In this document: in pieces, positions 43,156-51,024 of the stretch
Position numbering within the stretch: the first letter of the stretch is position 1
Layout: each line of letters starts with the position of its first letter
Assembly (NCBI RefSeq): GCF_003259505.1
Contig: NZ_QLLK01000004.1
Coordinates: forward strand, 385,717-436,740
DNA from: Algoriphagus yeomjeoni
GTDB lineage: Bacteria; Bacteroidota; Bacteroidia; Cytophagales; Cyclobacteriaceae
Length of the DNA stretch: 51,024 nucleotides
Direction: 5' to 3'
The notes under the pieces: model-generated
The model's input: only the letters and a program-made list of their open reading frames with translations
What the model was told of the DNA's origin: nothing
Databases searched by the model: none
Translations under genes and position numbers: made by a program

Positions 43156-43884
43156 ATGAAATTTTCAATTCTCATATTCGCTATTCTTGGAATCATTTCT
43201 TGCAATAGTTCAAAGAATATGCTTCCAGATGATTCTGACAAACCAATGACTGAAAACCCTACAGACAACTCCAATCAACTTACTTATTTGGCACTAGGCG
43301 ATAGCTACACCATAGGCGAAGGTGTCAGCGATGCTGGCAGATATCCAAGTCAATTGATCGCTAAACTAAACACCGACACTGATAAGGAATGGGCGGCGCC
43401 AAAGGTAATTGCACGCACAGGCTGGACAGTGGACGAACTTGAAAAAGGCATCAAAGCGGAAAATATTGAAGGAAATACCTACGATTTGGTCACGCTATCT
43501 ATTGGAGTCAACAATCAATATCGTGGACTTCCGATTGACAAATTTGAGGAGGAGTTTGAGGTCATGCTTTTGAAGGCAATTAGTTTTGCTGGTGTGAATG
43601 CTAAGCATGTGGTAGTTTTGTCCATACCAGATTGGGGAGTTACTCCTTTTGCAACCAAAAGTGGCAGAGATCAAAGTAAGATCGCTCAGGAAATCGATGC
43701 TTACAATAGCATTAAAGCTGAAATCTGCGATAAGAATGGGGTAACCTACATTGACATTACCGAGCAATATCGAGCTTTAGGTAGGCAGGAAGAAATGCTT
43801 GCTGCTGACGGTCTGCATCCCAGTGAAAAAATGTATAGCCTTTGGACAGAAAAACTAGTTGAACATATAGTTTCAATTTATTAG
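43156..43884 (+). CDS. SGNH/GDSL hydrolase lipoprotein
   Basis: 242-residue predicted lipoprotein (lipobox IISC near residue 13-16) with an SGNH hydrolase domain: block I LALGDSYTIGEG (nucleophile Ser near 52), block III with Asn in LSIGVNNQYRG, and block V DGLHPSEK with the Asp-His pair near 223. The region after the lipobox is polar and unstructured. Substrate is unknown; esterases and lysophospholipases of this fold are common, and in a polysaccharide context deacetylase activity is possible. Confidence 0.88.
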   Translation: MKFSILIFAILGIISCNSSKNMLPDDSDKPMTENPTDNSNQLTYLALGDSYTIGEGVSDAGRYPSQLIAKLNTDTDKEWAAPKVIARTGWTVDELEKGIKAENIEGNTYDLVTLSIGVNNQYRGLPIDKFEEEFEVMLLKAISFAGVNAKHVVVLSIPDWGVTPFATKSGRDQSKIAQEIDAYNSIKAEICDKNGVTYIDITEQYRALGRQEEMLAADGLHPSEKMYSLWTEKLVEHIVSIY

Positions 43885-44182
43885 AGAATTATTTTTGGTT
43901 GACTTAGACATAAGTATCAAGATGCTAGAATCAAGAATAAAGGCATATTCTGCCAGTAAGGAAATTTATAAAAACAAAATTTGGCATTCAGTATTTAAAC
44001 CGCATAATTCCATGGTTAGCTCCGAAGGAGCAAAACTATTCATGACCCTGTACGCAGTGCAGGGTAAAAAAATCGATAGCATTTCGAGCCCTGAAAGGGC
44101 GAAACTATAAAGCGACACCCCTTCAGGGCTTGGTAAACTAAGTGTTTTCTATACCCCCGGCTCCGCCGAGGGTTATGAATTG

Positions 44183-44239
44183 TCTCAATCCTTCGGATCT
44201 TGCTTGTCATTGAATATTTGGCTACTAACACGATTCCGT
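44183..44239 (-). repeat. 57-bp dispersed repeat, copy 2 (inverted)
   Basis: Inverted copy of 2613-2669. It is followed leftwards (44000-44150) by several short hairpins such as CCCTGAAAGGG and CTCCGAAGGAG, as seen in REP-like elements of Bacteroidota. The whole gap 43885-44476 appears to be repeat DNA; a frame of 71 codons at 43895-44110 runs through the hairpins and is not counted as a gene. Another palindrome, CCCCGATGCATCGGGG, lies near 44391. Confidence 0.8.
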
Positions 44240-44476
44240 TTAATCATATTTTAGAAGCAAGAATAAAGACATAATCTGTCGCATGAAAAACTTTGACTGA
44301 AAACATAGACTAATACATTTAAACTTTTAAGTCATGAAATCGAGCCTGCGCGAGGCAGATAAGCATGACTAAAGAACTTCACACTGGGATGCCCCGATGC
44401 ATCGGGGAAGCATTGCGAGATTCCATAGCCTGTCCCGACTTCTCGGGATGACTTTAAAAAATTAAATCATAAACAC

Positions 44477-45160
44477 ATGAAAACTATCCTATTTCTATTC
44501 ATTAGTACCATACTCGGAGCTGTGGCATGTGATCGGCATTCGAAAGAAAACACGGAAACTTGGTGGATCAATTCTGCAAAAATGGATTGTGTGGGCGAGG
44601 GGAAAATGTCATGTCTCCAAATACAAAAAGGTTCTGAAATAAAACCCGGAGAGTGGGAGTTATTCTATAGTTCGATAGAAGGTTTCGACTATGAGCCAGG
44701 CAATATTTATCAGATCAAGGTAAAGGTCACTGACAGAGAAACCCCTACTCCGGCTGATGCTTCGTCAAAAATATATGAATTAGTAGAAATTTTGAGCAAA
44801 GAATCAGACCCAGCTTTACGATTGACTAATACCTGGAAAATCACCAAGGTGGGCAACATAGAAAACCCAACAGGATTCAAAAACAATGAGGCATTAACCT
44901 TCGAGTTTAATGCTTCGGACAAAACCTATGTGGGAAACATGGGATGCAATTCTGTGCGTGGTGAGATCAAGGAAAATGATGGAGAGAAACTTCTGCTTGG
45001 TCCCGGCGCAACCACGATGATGGCTTGCCCTGATATGACTATTGAAAACATCCTATCAAAAGCTCTGATTGATACGCGAGGATATAAACTGGAAAACAAC
45101 CAACTTTACCTAATGAATGAATCAGGGGAAACCTTGATTATTTTCCAAGCTGTAGATTAA
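44477..45160 (+). CDS. Lipoprotein with DUF4377-like and META/HslJ domains
   Basis: 227-residue secreted protein with a lipoprotein signal (AVACDRH; lipid Cys near residue 18). Residues about 28-105 form a DUF4377-like domain, with CLQIQKGSEIKPGEWELFYS and GNIYQIKVKVTDRETP. The C-terminal part is a META domain: NTWKITKVGN near 117, GNMGCNSVRGE near 156, and TTMMACPDMTIE with its Cys. META proteins include the heat-shock HslJ; the role is unclear, perhaps envelope stress. ATG at 44477; the FAH-family gene starts 9 bases later. Confidence 0.88.
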   Translation: MKTILFLFISTILGAVACDRHSKENTETWWINSAKMDCVGEGKMSCLQIQKGSEIKPGEWELFYSSIEGFDYEPGNIYQIKVKVTDRETPTPADASSKIYELVEILSKESDPALRLTNTWKITKVGNIENPTGFKNNEALTFEFNASDKTYVGNMGCNSVRGEIKENDGEKLLLGPGATTMMACPDMTIENILSKALIDTRGYKLENNQLYLMNESGETLIIFQAVD

Positions 45161-45169
45161 TTACCATTT

Positions 45170-45781
45170 ATGAAAATCATTTGCATTGGCCGAAACTATG
45201 CGGCACATATAGAGGAATTAAAAAATGAAACTCCTGGAAATCCAGTTGTTTTTCTAAAGCCAGACACCGCGTTGCTGAAAGATGGAGCTCCATTTTTCTA
45301 TCCTGATTTTTCCAAAAACATACATCATGAAGCTGAGCTAGTTCTGAAAATATCCAAGCAGGGAAAATACATTCAGAAGAAGTTTGCTCACAGATATTTC
45401 AATGAAATTGGCTTGGGTATTGACTTTACAGCGAGGGATTTACAGGATCAGTGCAAAGCAAAGGGCTTGCCGTGGGAGATTGCAAAAGGCTTCAATGGGG
45501 CTGCACCTATTGGGGGCTTTAAATCTGTGGATGATTTTGAAGATTTGAAAAACATAGATTTTCACTTGAACATCAATGGAGAAACCCGTCAAAAAGGAAA
45601 TACTTCTTTGATGCTATTCGACTTTGGAACAATCATAGAATATGTCTCTCAATTCTTTATGCTAAAAACCGGAGATCTGATTTACACAGGTACTCCTGCA
45701 GGGGTCGGCCCTGTAAAGATCGGAGACAAATTGGAAGGATTTATAGGGACAGAAAAGTTGTTGGATTTTGAAGTTAAGTAA
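45170..45781 (+). CDS. Fumarylacetoacetate hydrolase family protein
   Basis: 203-residue member of the FAH fold, near the YcgM/FAHD1 acylpyruvase type. It begins MKIICIGRNYAAHI; metal-binding acidic residues are in IHHEAELVLKI near residue 45, then GIDFTARDLQ and KGFNGAAPIG, and GDLIYTGTPAGVGP near 168. Likely hydrolyses an acylpyruvate or decarboxylates oxaloacetate in the cytoplasm. Its 3' end overlaps the start of the M23 peptidase gene by 14 bases. Confidence 0.88.
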   Translation: MKIICIGRNYAAHIEELKNETPGNPVVFLKPDTALLKDGAPFFYPDFSKNIHHEAELVLKISKQGKYIQKKFAHRYFNEIGLGIDFTARDLQDQCKAKGLPWEIAKGFNGAAPIGGFKSVDDFEDLKNIDFHLNINGETRQKGNTSLMLFDFGTIIEYVSQFFMLKTGDLIYTGTPAGVGPVKIGDKLEGFIGTEKLLDFEVK

Positions 45782-47642
45782 ACTAAGCTGCGCACTTTTA
45801 TTTCTCGGATTAATCACTATTCCTTATCTCCAAGCTCAGGAGGTTGACAAAGATTATTTTATCAATCCAATCAACCCTGGTACCCGGAATTATCTAGCAG
45901 GAAACTTTGCTGAGCTCAGACCAAATCACTTTCACACAGGTTTGGATTTCAAAACTGGTGGCCAAGAAGGAGCCAGCATTTTGGCAGCAGCAGATGGATG
46001 GGTGCATAGGATCAAAATTTCTTCGTTTGGCTATGGCAATGTGATTTATCTGAAGCATCCAAATGGCATGATTACCTTATATGGCCATTTACGCAATTTC
46101 AATAAGGAGCTAAGCGATTACATGCGGAAGAAAATGTATGATGCTAAAGCAATTGATTTGGAGATCTATCCTGAGCCGGGGGAATTGCCGGTGAAGCAGG
46201 GTCAAAAGATAGCGGATAGTGGAAATACAGGTGGTTCTGGAGGACCACACCTACATTTTGAGATTCGCGATAGCCTGGATCGGGCGATGGACCCTCTCCT
46301 ATTTGGGTTTTCCGATATAGTAGATAGAACAGCTCCAGTTCCTCAAAGTATAGCGATTGTGCCGCTGAATATTGATTCCCGGGTGAATGGAAAATTCGCC
46401 CGATTGGAAGTAAGTCCAGTAGCCAGCGGTAGCAATTATCGCCTGCCTAGTGAAGTTAAAATCACGGGAAAAGTTGGAATAGAAATCCGAAGCTATGACC
46501 AGCTTGATGGGGCAAGTAATAGAAACGGTTTTCCAACTTTTGAATTGACCGAAGACACAGTGACCGTTTTAAATTTGACTGTGGACAAGGTTGATTTTAA
46601 CTTTACCCGTCAGTTTCTTCAGCACACGTATCAGAATCGCTACACCAAACTCTATTATCAGAAGAATCTAAAGTTTGACTTTATTAATCCTAAGTCTGAG
46701 GATGCTGGCCACTTAGCCTTAGAGCCTGGGGTAAAAAAAGAGTACAAATTAAAGTTGATTGATGCTTATGGAAATACGCGTCAGATCAGCTTCACGCTGC
46801 AAGGACAGGATATGGAGACCAATGTAAATGATGGCGTAGCACCCTCCAAAGCTTCACTTAATTACATCAACAATATCCTGAAAATCAAAGCTCCGATCTC
46901 TCCGAAGGGCGGTTTGGCGAAGTTTGAAGTAGGATCTAATTCTTTTGAAATGCTTCCCGCCTATCAGGATGCAAACAGCCGAACTTACCTCTGGGACATG
47001 GAGTTTGGCATACCTGAGAAAATTGATATCTGTACAGAAATCCTGCTTCCAGGAATCAATGCATTGATTCCTGCAGGAAAGGAAACATCCTATTCAGAGC
47101 AAAATCTCCAGATGAATTTCAGTAGGGAGACGGTTCTAGACAATTTCTTTTTGAGAGTTTCCCAAACCGGACCTGCTACTTCGCCAAAGTTAATTGTCAA
47201 CAGCAGCCAAGAATACTTATGGAATGCGGTGAATATTCTGTGGAAAGTACCTGCGTACTCCGGAAATAAGGAACGCTCTCATGCTTATTATACTTCCGGT
47301 AATTCTAAGTCATTTCTGGGAGGAACCTGGACTGGAGATACCTTAAATTTCAACACTAGATCTCTTGGAGAAATCTCCATTTTGCAGGATACTAAAAAGC
47401 CAACAATTCAGGTGATCCGCGTTAATTCCTCAGATATGCGCTTCGTAATACGGGATGATTTATCCGGCATTGACACCTACGAAGCCTATGTAAACGGCAA
47501 ATGGATTTTGATGAGATATGAGTACAAACAAGCCGTGATTTGGTCAGAAAAACTCGAAAATCAGCCCTTCAAAGGAGAAGTTTTGCTAAAAGTTACCGAT
47601 AAAGCTGGCAATACTGCTGAATGGAAAGGAACGATTGGTTAA
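45768..47642 (+). CDS. M23 family metallopeptidase, large Bacteroidota type
   Basis: 624-residue exported protein with a signal peptide (about 1-23, ALLFLGLITIPYLQAQ). The M23 catalytic domain is at residues 40-190: H in HFHTGLD, with the Zn-binding D, and GGPHLHFEI with the second His pair. The remaining 430 residues look like beta-sandwich domains of unknown role. It cuts peptide crosslinks of peptidoglycan or is an activator of such an enzyme. The start is TTG at 45768, overlapping the FAH gene; no ATG precedes the signal peptide. Confidence 0.88.
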   Translation: MKLSKLSCALLFLGLITIPYLQAQEVDKDYFINPINPGTRNYLAGNFAELRPNHFHTGLDFKTGGQEGASILAAADGWVHRIKISSFGYGNVIYLKHPNGMITLYGHLRNFNKELSDYMRKKMYDAKAIDLEIYPEPGELPVKQGQKIADSGNTGGSGGPHLHFEIRDSLDRAMDPLLFGFSDIVDRTAPVPQSIAIVPLNIDSRVNGKFARLEVSPVASGSNYRLPSEVKITGKVGIEIRSYDQLDGASNRNGFPTFELTEDTVTVLNLTVDKVDFNFTRQFLQHTYQNRYTKLYYQKNLKFDFINPKSEDAGHLALEPGVKKEYKLKLIDAYGNTRQISFTLQGQDMETNVNDGVAPSKASLNYINNILKIKAPISPKGGLAKFEVGSNSFEMLPAYQDANSRTYLWDMEFGIPEKIDICTEILLPGINALIPAGKETSYSEQNLQMNFSRETVLDNFFLRVSQTGPATSPKLIVNSSQEYLWNAVNILWKVPAYSGNKERSHAYYTSGNSKSFLGGTWTGDTLNFNTRSLGEISILQDTKKPTIQVIRVNSSDMRFVIRDDLSGIDTYEAYVNGKWILMRYEYKQAVIWSEKLENQPFKGEVLLKVTDKAGNTAEWKGTIG

Positions 47643-47666
47643 ATTAGGCCCCCTAAACACTAGCAT

Positions 47667-48116
47667 ATGAACTTAGAAAAAGGCCAAATGGCCCCAGATT
47701 TTGAAGCTAAAATTGAAACAGGAGAAACCATCAAGCTTTCTGACTATCGCGGAAAAAAAGTGGTTCTTTATTTTTACCCGAAAGATGCTACTCCAGGATG
47801 TACGGCTCAGGCATGCAATCTTAGAGATAATTACGATGCCTTGCTCAAAGCCGGATATGTGGTTTTCGGAGTGAGCTCAGACGCTGAAAAATCCCACCTT
47901 AAATTCAAAGAGAAACAAGAACTTCCATTTTCTTTGATTGCCGATACTGATTTGAAAGTTCACGAGGCTTTTGGTACTTGGCAGGAAAAGTCAATGTATG
48001 GAAGAAAATATATGGGTACTGTACGTACCACTTTTGTAATTGATGAGGAAGGTAAAATATCCGAGATCATCGAAAAAGTAAAAACTAAAGATCACACAGC
48101 ACAAATCCTAAATTAA
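47667..48116 (+). CDS. bcp: Thioredoxin-dependent peroxiredoxin (BCP/PrxQ type)
   Basis: 149-residue cytoplasmic peroxiredoxin that reduces peroxides using thioredoxin. The peroxidatic Cys is C45 in ATPGCTAQAC and the resolving Cys is C50, the PrxQ spacing of five. The N-terminus GQMAPDFEAKIETGE and the YFYPKDATPG phrase are typical. ATG at 47667, 24 bases after the peptidase gene and 13 before the transketolase gene, so it is probably co-transcribed with both. Confidence 0.95.
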   Translation: MNLEKGQMAPDFEAKIETGETIKLSDYRGKKVVLYFYPKDATPGCTAQACNLRDNYDALLKAGYVVFGVSSDAEKSHLKFKEKQELPFSLIADTDLKVHEAFGTWQEKSMYGRKYMGTVRTTFVIDEEGKISEIIEKVKTKDHTAQILN

Positions 48117-48129
48117 ACCTATATCCCTA

Positions 48130-48981
48130 ATGGAAAAACAAACAATCGAACAACTCGAAGGTACTGCATCGCAGGTACGTAGAGACTGTCTCCGCATGGT
48201 ACATGCGGTACAATCCGGCCACCCCGGAGCATCACTTGGTTGCACTGAGTTCTTTGTAGCTCTTTACTTCAACCAACTCAATCACGATCCTAATTTCAAA
48301 ATGGAAGGAAAGGGTGAAGACCTATTTTTCCTATCCAATGGACATATTTCTCCAGTATGGTATTCTGTACTTTCCAGATCAGGGTATTTTTCTCCTGAGG
48401 AAATGAACACCTTCAGAAAACTAAATTCCAGACTTCAGGGCCACCCGGCAACAGAAGAAGGGCTTCCGGGGATTAGAATTGCATCCGGTTCTTTGGGGCA
48501 AGGAATGTCAGTAGCAATCGGAGCAGCTCAGGCGAAGAAAATCGATGGAGATGACAGCACTGTATTCGTTCTGATGGGCGATGGAGAGCAGGAAGAAGGT
48601 CAAGTATGGGAAGCGGCTATGTATGCTGCTCACTGGAAAGTGGACAATCTAATCGCTACAATTGACCTTAATAGACAGCAGATTGATGGCCCTACAGCAG
48701 AGATCATGGACTTGATCGATTTGAGAGCTAAATATGAGTCTTTCGGATGGGAAGTTATAGACACACTTCAGGGAAATGACATGAAATCCGTAGTAGAAGG
48801 TCTGGAAAAAGCAAAAAGCCTAAGCCGAAAAGGAAAACCAGTGATGAACCTACTTCACACAGAAATGGGCTTTGGAGTTGATTTTATGGTAGGAACACAC
48901 AAATGGCATGGTATCGCTCCAAATGACGAGCAATTAGCTGATGCTTTGGGACAGTTACCAGAAACAATTGGTGATTTTTAA
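48130..48981 (+). CDS. Transketolase, N-terminal subunit
   Basis: 283-residue ThDP-binding half of a split transketolase, which moves two-carbon units between sugar phosphates in the pentose phosphate pathway. Marks are SGHPGASLGCTEFF near residue 33, SNGHISPVWY, GSLGQGMSVAIGAA, the ThDP motif GDGEQEEGQVWEA near 148 and ATIDLNRQQIDG. It pairs with the C-terminal subunit encoded 37 bases downstream. Split transketolases occur in many Bacteroidota, archaea and others. Confidence 0.93.
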   Translation: MEKQTIEQLEGTASQVRRDCLRMVHAVQSGHPGASLGCTEFFVALYFNQLNHDPNFKMEGKGEDLFFLSNGHISPVWYSVLSRSGYFSPEEMNTFRKLNSRLQGHPATEEGLPGIRIASGSLGQGMSVAIGAAQAKKIDGDDSTVFVLMGDGEQEEGQVWEAAMYAAHWKVDNLIATIDLNRQQIDGPTAEIMDLIDLRAKYESFGWEVIDTLQGNDMKSVVEGLEKAKSLSRKGKPVMNLLHTEMGFGVDFMVGTHKWHGIAPNDEQLADALGQLPETIGDF

Positions 48982-49018
48982 TCAAGGCTATTTTTAGACC
49001 ATTCAACGAAAAGAAAAC

Positions 49019-49987
49019 ATGGAAAAGACATTGGATTTAAAATTCAACTATACAGAAAAAAAAGATACACGTTCAGGTTTTGGAGACGGCTTCCTGGAAG
49101 CTGGTCGCAGAAACCCAAATGTGGTGGGACTTTGTGCCGATTTGATCGGTTCATTGAAAATGGGAGCGTTCCAGAAGGAATTCCCGGAAAGATTCTTCCA
49201 AACTGGTATTGCAGAAGCAAACATGATGGGTATCGCGGCAGGTATGACGATCAATGGCAAAATCCCTTTTACGGGTACATTTGCTAACTTCTCTACCGGT
49301 CGTGTGTACGATCAGATTCGTCAGTCTATAGCCTACTCTGGCAAAAACGTAAAGATTTGTGCTTCTCACGCTGGTTTGACACTTGGAGAAGATGGCGCAA
49401 CTCACCAGATCTTGGAAGATGTGGGCATGATGAAAATGCTTCCTCACATGACGGTGATCAATCCTTGCGATTACAATCAAACGAAAGCTGCTACGATTGC
49501 AATTGCAGAATACGATGGACCTGTTTACCTGAGGTTCGGTCGTCCATCTTGGCCAATATTCACAGATCCTGCTCAGAAGTTTGAGATCGGTAAAGCTTGG
49601 AAAATGATCGAAGGCACTGATGTGACTATCTTCGCAACGGGCCACTTGGTCTGGGAAGCAGTAGTAGCTGAAGCGATATTGAGATCTGAAGGCATCTCTG
49701 CTGAAGTGATCAATATCCATACGATCAAGCCATTAGATGAAGAAGCAATTTTGGATTCTGTTGCAAAAACTGGTTGCGCAGTATCTGCCGAAGAACACCA
49801 ATACAATGGTGGTCTTGGCGATAGCGTAGCACAAACGCTAGCAAGAAACAATCCAGCTCCTATGGAATATGTAGGTGTAAATGACAGTTTCGGCGAGTCA
49901 GGCACTCCTACTCAATTGCTGGATAAATACGGATTGGATGCTGCGAATATCGTTGCAGCTGCTAAGAAAGTTTTGGCTAGAAAATAG
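49019..49987 (+). CDS. Transketolase, C-terminal subunit
   Basis: 322-residue partner half with the pyrimidine-binding and C-terminal domains. It has GLCADLIGSLKM near residue 38, FFQTGIAEANMMGIAAGM near 60 (the glutamate in GIAEAN assists ThDP), ASHAGLTLGEDGATHQ near 118, and IFATGHLVWEA with INIHTIKPLDEE in the C-terminal part. Together with the upstream gene it makes an alpha2-beta2-type enzyme. It ends with a terminator at 50032. Confidence 0.93.
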   Translation: MEKTLDLKFNYTEKKDTRSGFGDGFLEAGRRNPNVVGLCADLIGSLKMGAFQKEFPERFFQTGIAEANMMGIAAGMTINGKIPFTGTFANFSTGRVYDQIRQSIAYSGKNVKICASHAGLTLGEDGATHQILEDVGMMKMLPHMTVINPCDYNQTKAATIAIAEYDGPVYLRFGRPSWPIFTDPAQKFEIGKAWKMIEGTDVTIFATGHLVWEAVVAEAILRSEGISAEVINIHTIKPLDEEAILDSVAKTGCAVSAEEHQYNGGLGDSVAQTLARNNPAPMEYVGVNDSFGESGTPTQLLDKYGLDAANIVAAAKKVLARK

Positions 49988-50031
49988 ACTGATACTAATG
50001 CAGCTTCTGGAGAAGCAGCATAAAAAATAAG

Positions 50032-50059
50032 ACCACAGTCAAATGGCTGTGGTTTTTTA
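50032..50059 (+). terminator. Rho-independent terminator after transketolase
   Basis: A 9-bp stem ACCACAGTC / GGCTGTGGT (one G-U pair) with loop AAAT, followed by six T residues. It ends the plus-strand transketolase transcript. A copy of the small repeat GCTTCTGGAGAAGC lies just before it at 50003-50016. Confidence 0.85.
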
Positions 50060-50093
50060 TTGTTTTTTACATTAGGAAGAGTTTCAAAACCAT

Positions 50094-50630
50094 ATGATTT
50101 CCATTTCAACCGACTTATCTCTCAAGCCATTAAAACTTGAAGACCAAGCTTTGCTTTTTGCTTTGATGCAGACAGTTTATAAAACTGCATATCAGGACTT
50201 TTGGACAGACCAAGGCGATTGGTATTTGGATTTATGTTATAACTCTGAAAACCTTAAAAAGGAACTGTCCCGAGAAAGAAGTCACTATTTCTTTGTGGAA
50301 CACAAGCGGGAAATTGTCGGCATCTTAAAATATGACTTTCCCTTTTCTCCAAGAGAAGTTGAGATTCCAAATGCAATGAAACTTCATCGTTTGTATATAG
50401 ATCAGTCAGTTCATGGTACGGGTGTAGCAAAAGAGTTGATAGATTATGTGGAAAAAATAGCCAAGGAAAATAGTTTAGATTTTATATGGCTGGAGGCGAT
50501 GGTAGAAAAACCTCAAGCAAAAAAGTTCTACGAAAAGATGGGCTATGAATGGGTTTATACCTATCAGCTGGATTTTGAACGACTACTTCCTGAGGTTAGG
50601 GGAATTCAGATCATGAAGAAAAAGCTATAA
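50094..50630 (+). CDS. GNAT family N-acetyltransferase
   Basis: 178-residue GNAT protein that should transfer an acetyl group from acetyl-CoA to an amine. The acetyl-CoA-binding motif is at LYIDQSVHGTGVAKELIDYV near residue 102, followed by FIWLEAMVEKPQAKKFYEKMGY near 137. The substrate is unknown. It has its own terminator downstream and follows a terminator, so it is a single-gene unit. Confidence 0.87.
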   Translation: MISISTDLSLKPLKLEDQALLFALMQTVYKTAYQDFWTDQGDWYLDLCYNSENLKKELSRERSHYFFVEHKREIVGILKYDFPFSPREVEIPNAMKLHRLYIDQSVHGTGVAKELIDYVEKIAKENSLDFIWLEAMVEKPQAKKFYEKMGYEWVYTYQLDFERLLPEVRGIQIMKKKL

Positions 50631-50632
50631 AA

Positions 50633-50664
50633 AAAGCCTCTCCTATTTTACTAGGAGAGGCTTT
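50633..50664. terminator. Bidirectional terminator between convergent genes
   Basis: A perfect 13-bp stem AAAGCCTCTCCTA / TAGGAGAGGCTTT with a 6-base loop. An A-run to its left gives a U-run for the minus strand; on the plus strand TTTC follows. It lies directly between the GNAT gene and the convergent T9SS substrate gene. Confidence 0.85.
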
Positions 50665-50685
50665 CAACTTTAAGGATTAGATCCT

Positions 50686-51024
50686 TTACTTTTTGATTAA
50701 TCGTTTGTTCATTACAAGTTTGCCAGTTTTCAACTGAACTGTATACAAGCCAGGACTTAGATGATCAATAGTGATTTGATGTTTAGAAATTCCATTTTGG
50801 ACTCTCTCATCTTCAAATACCAAACGTCCTACAGCATCATAGATTCTTATTCCAACATTCATGCTTTGTTCCAATTCAACCTCAATCGTAACAGCAGATT
50901 CCGCTGGGTTAGGGAACATAGTGAAGTCCCCGAATCTAGGTTCTCTTGTCAGTTCTATAGATCGCTCTATCGTCTGCCCTGCTCTATCAGTACTGAATAC
51001 CCTTAGTATTGAATTGGACGGGAT
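50686..51024 (-). CDS. T9SS type A sorting domain protein, C-terminal part (5' end outside window)
   Basis: The frame stays open to the window edge, so at least 112 residues belong to a longer secreted protein. The C-terminal 77 residues are a type IX secretion (Por) sorting domain: FTMFPNPAESAVTIEVE, then IRIYDAVGRLVFED, LSPGLYTVQLKTG and KRLIKK at the end. The protein is exported by Sec, then carried across the outer membrane by the T9SS. Its function lies in the missing part. This domain is restricted to Bacteroidota and relatives and so supports the taxonomic call. Confidence 0.92.
   Translation of the reverse strand: MPSNSILRVFSTDRAGQTIERSIELTREPRFGDFTMFPNPAESAVTIEVELEQSMNVGIRIYDAVGRLVFEDERVQNGISKHQITIDHLSPGLYTVQLKTGKLVMNKRLIKK

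Noticed and set aside
43895..44110. 71-codon plus-strand frame after the SGNH gene
   Set aside because: It reads through REP-like hairpins (CTCCGAAGGAG, CCCTGAAAGGG); composition follows the repeats.

Overview
The window comes from a Bacteroidota chromosome, most likely a Cyclobacteriaceae/Algoriphagus-like cytophagan. Pointers are a type IX secretion sorting domain at the right edge, little or no Shine-Dalgarno signal, TAnnTTTG-type promoter boxes, an S23-like four-helix-bundle gene inside a sugar operon, and many short palindromic and low-complexity repeats between genes. Genus is an inference from style, not from a search.

Layout. 1-542: low-complexity repeat block. 543-8779: sugar-nucleotide dehydratase (PglF/WbpM type), PglC-like initiating transferase and PglE-like aminotransferase on the minus strand, a second initiating transferase on the plus strand, then a WecA/MraY-like transferase on the minus strand. 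9089-29561: a long minus-strand capsule/O-antigen locus. In transcription order (right to left) it runs: GDP-mannose pyrophosphorylase, four-helix-bundle protein, GDP-fucose synthase, a family 2 glycosyltransferase, GDP-mannose dehydratase, the pseudaminic acid genes (pseB, pseC, pseF, a PseH-like acetyltransferase, a formyltransferase, pseI), a putative sugar transferase, Wzx flippase, hexapeptide acetyltransferase, glycosyltransferase, Wzy-like polymerase, glycosyltransferase, epimerase, glycosyltransferase and Wzi-like outer-membrane protein. 29562-30741: repeats and hairpins. 30742-35120: a plus-strand three-gene cassette (ATP-grasp ligase, large protein with a papain-like active site, alanine racemase). 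35121-36246: repeats and a terminator. 36247-39510: Wzc-like tyrosine autokinase and Wza-like export lipoprotein (minus strand). 39819-50630: plus-strand housekeeping and envelope genes (DUF423 protein, D-Ala-D-Ala carboxypeptidase, LD-carboxypeptidase, SGNH lipoprotein, META lipoprotein, FAH-family enzyme, M23 peptidase, Bcp peroxiredoxin, split transketolase, GNAT). 50686-51024: 3' end of a secreted T9SS substrate.

How it works together. The locus encodes the precursors GDP-L-fucose, CMP-pseudaminic acid (possibly N-formylated) and a 4-amino-4,6-dideoxy-GlcNAc derivative, with initiating transferases, glycosyltransferases, Wzx/Wzy for assembly, Wzc/Wza for chain-length control and export, and Wzi for surface attachment. 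This is a Wzx/Wzy-dependent surface polysaccharide factory. The central part (about 11.5-19 kb) is visibly richer in A+T than the flanks, as expected for the exchangeable serotype-specific part.

Most interesting points: the ATP-grasp / papain-like / racemase cassette, which I cannot match to a described system; a pseudaminic acid operon with no visible PseG and a formyltransferase in its place; and low-complexity intergenic repeat words that appear in frame inside the GDP-mannose dehydratase and GDP-fucose synthase genes. No rRNA, tRNA, CRISPR array, transposase or integrase gene was seen.
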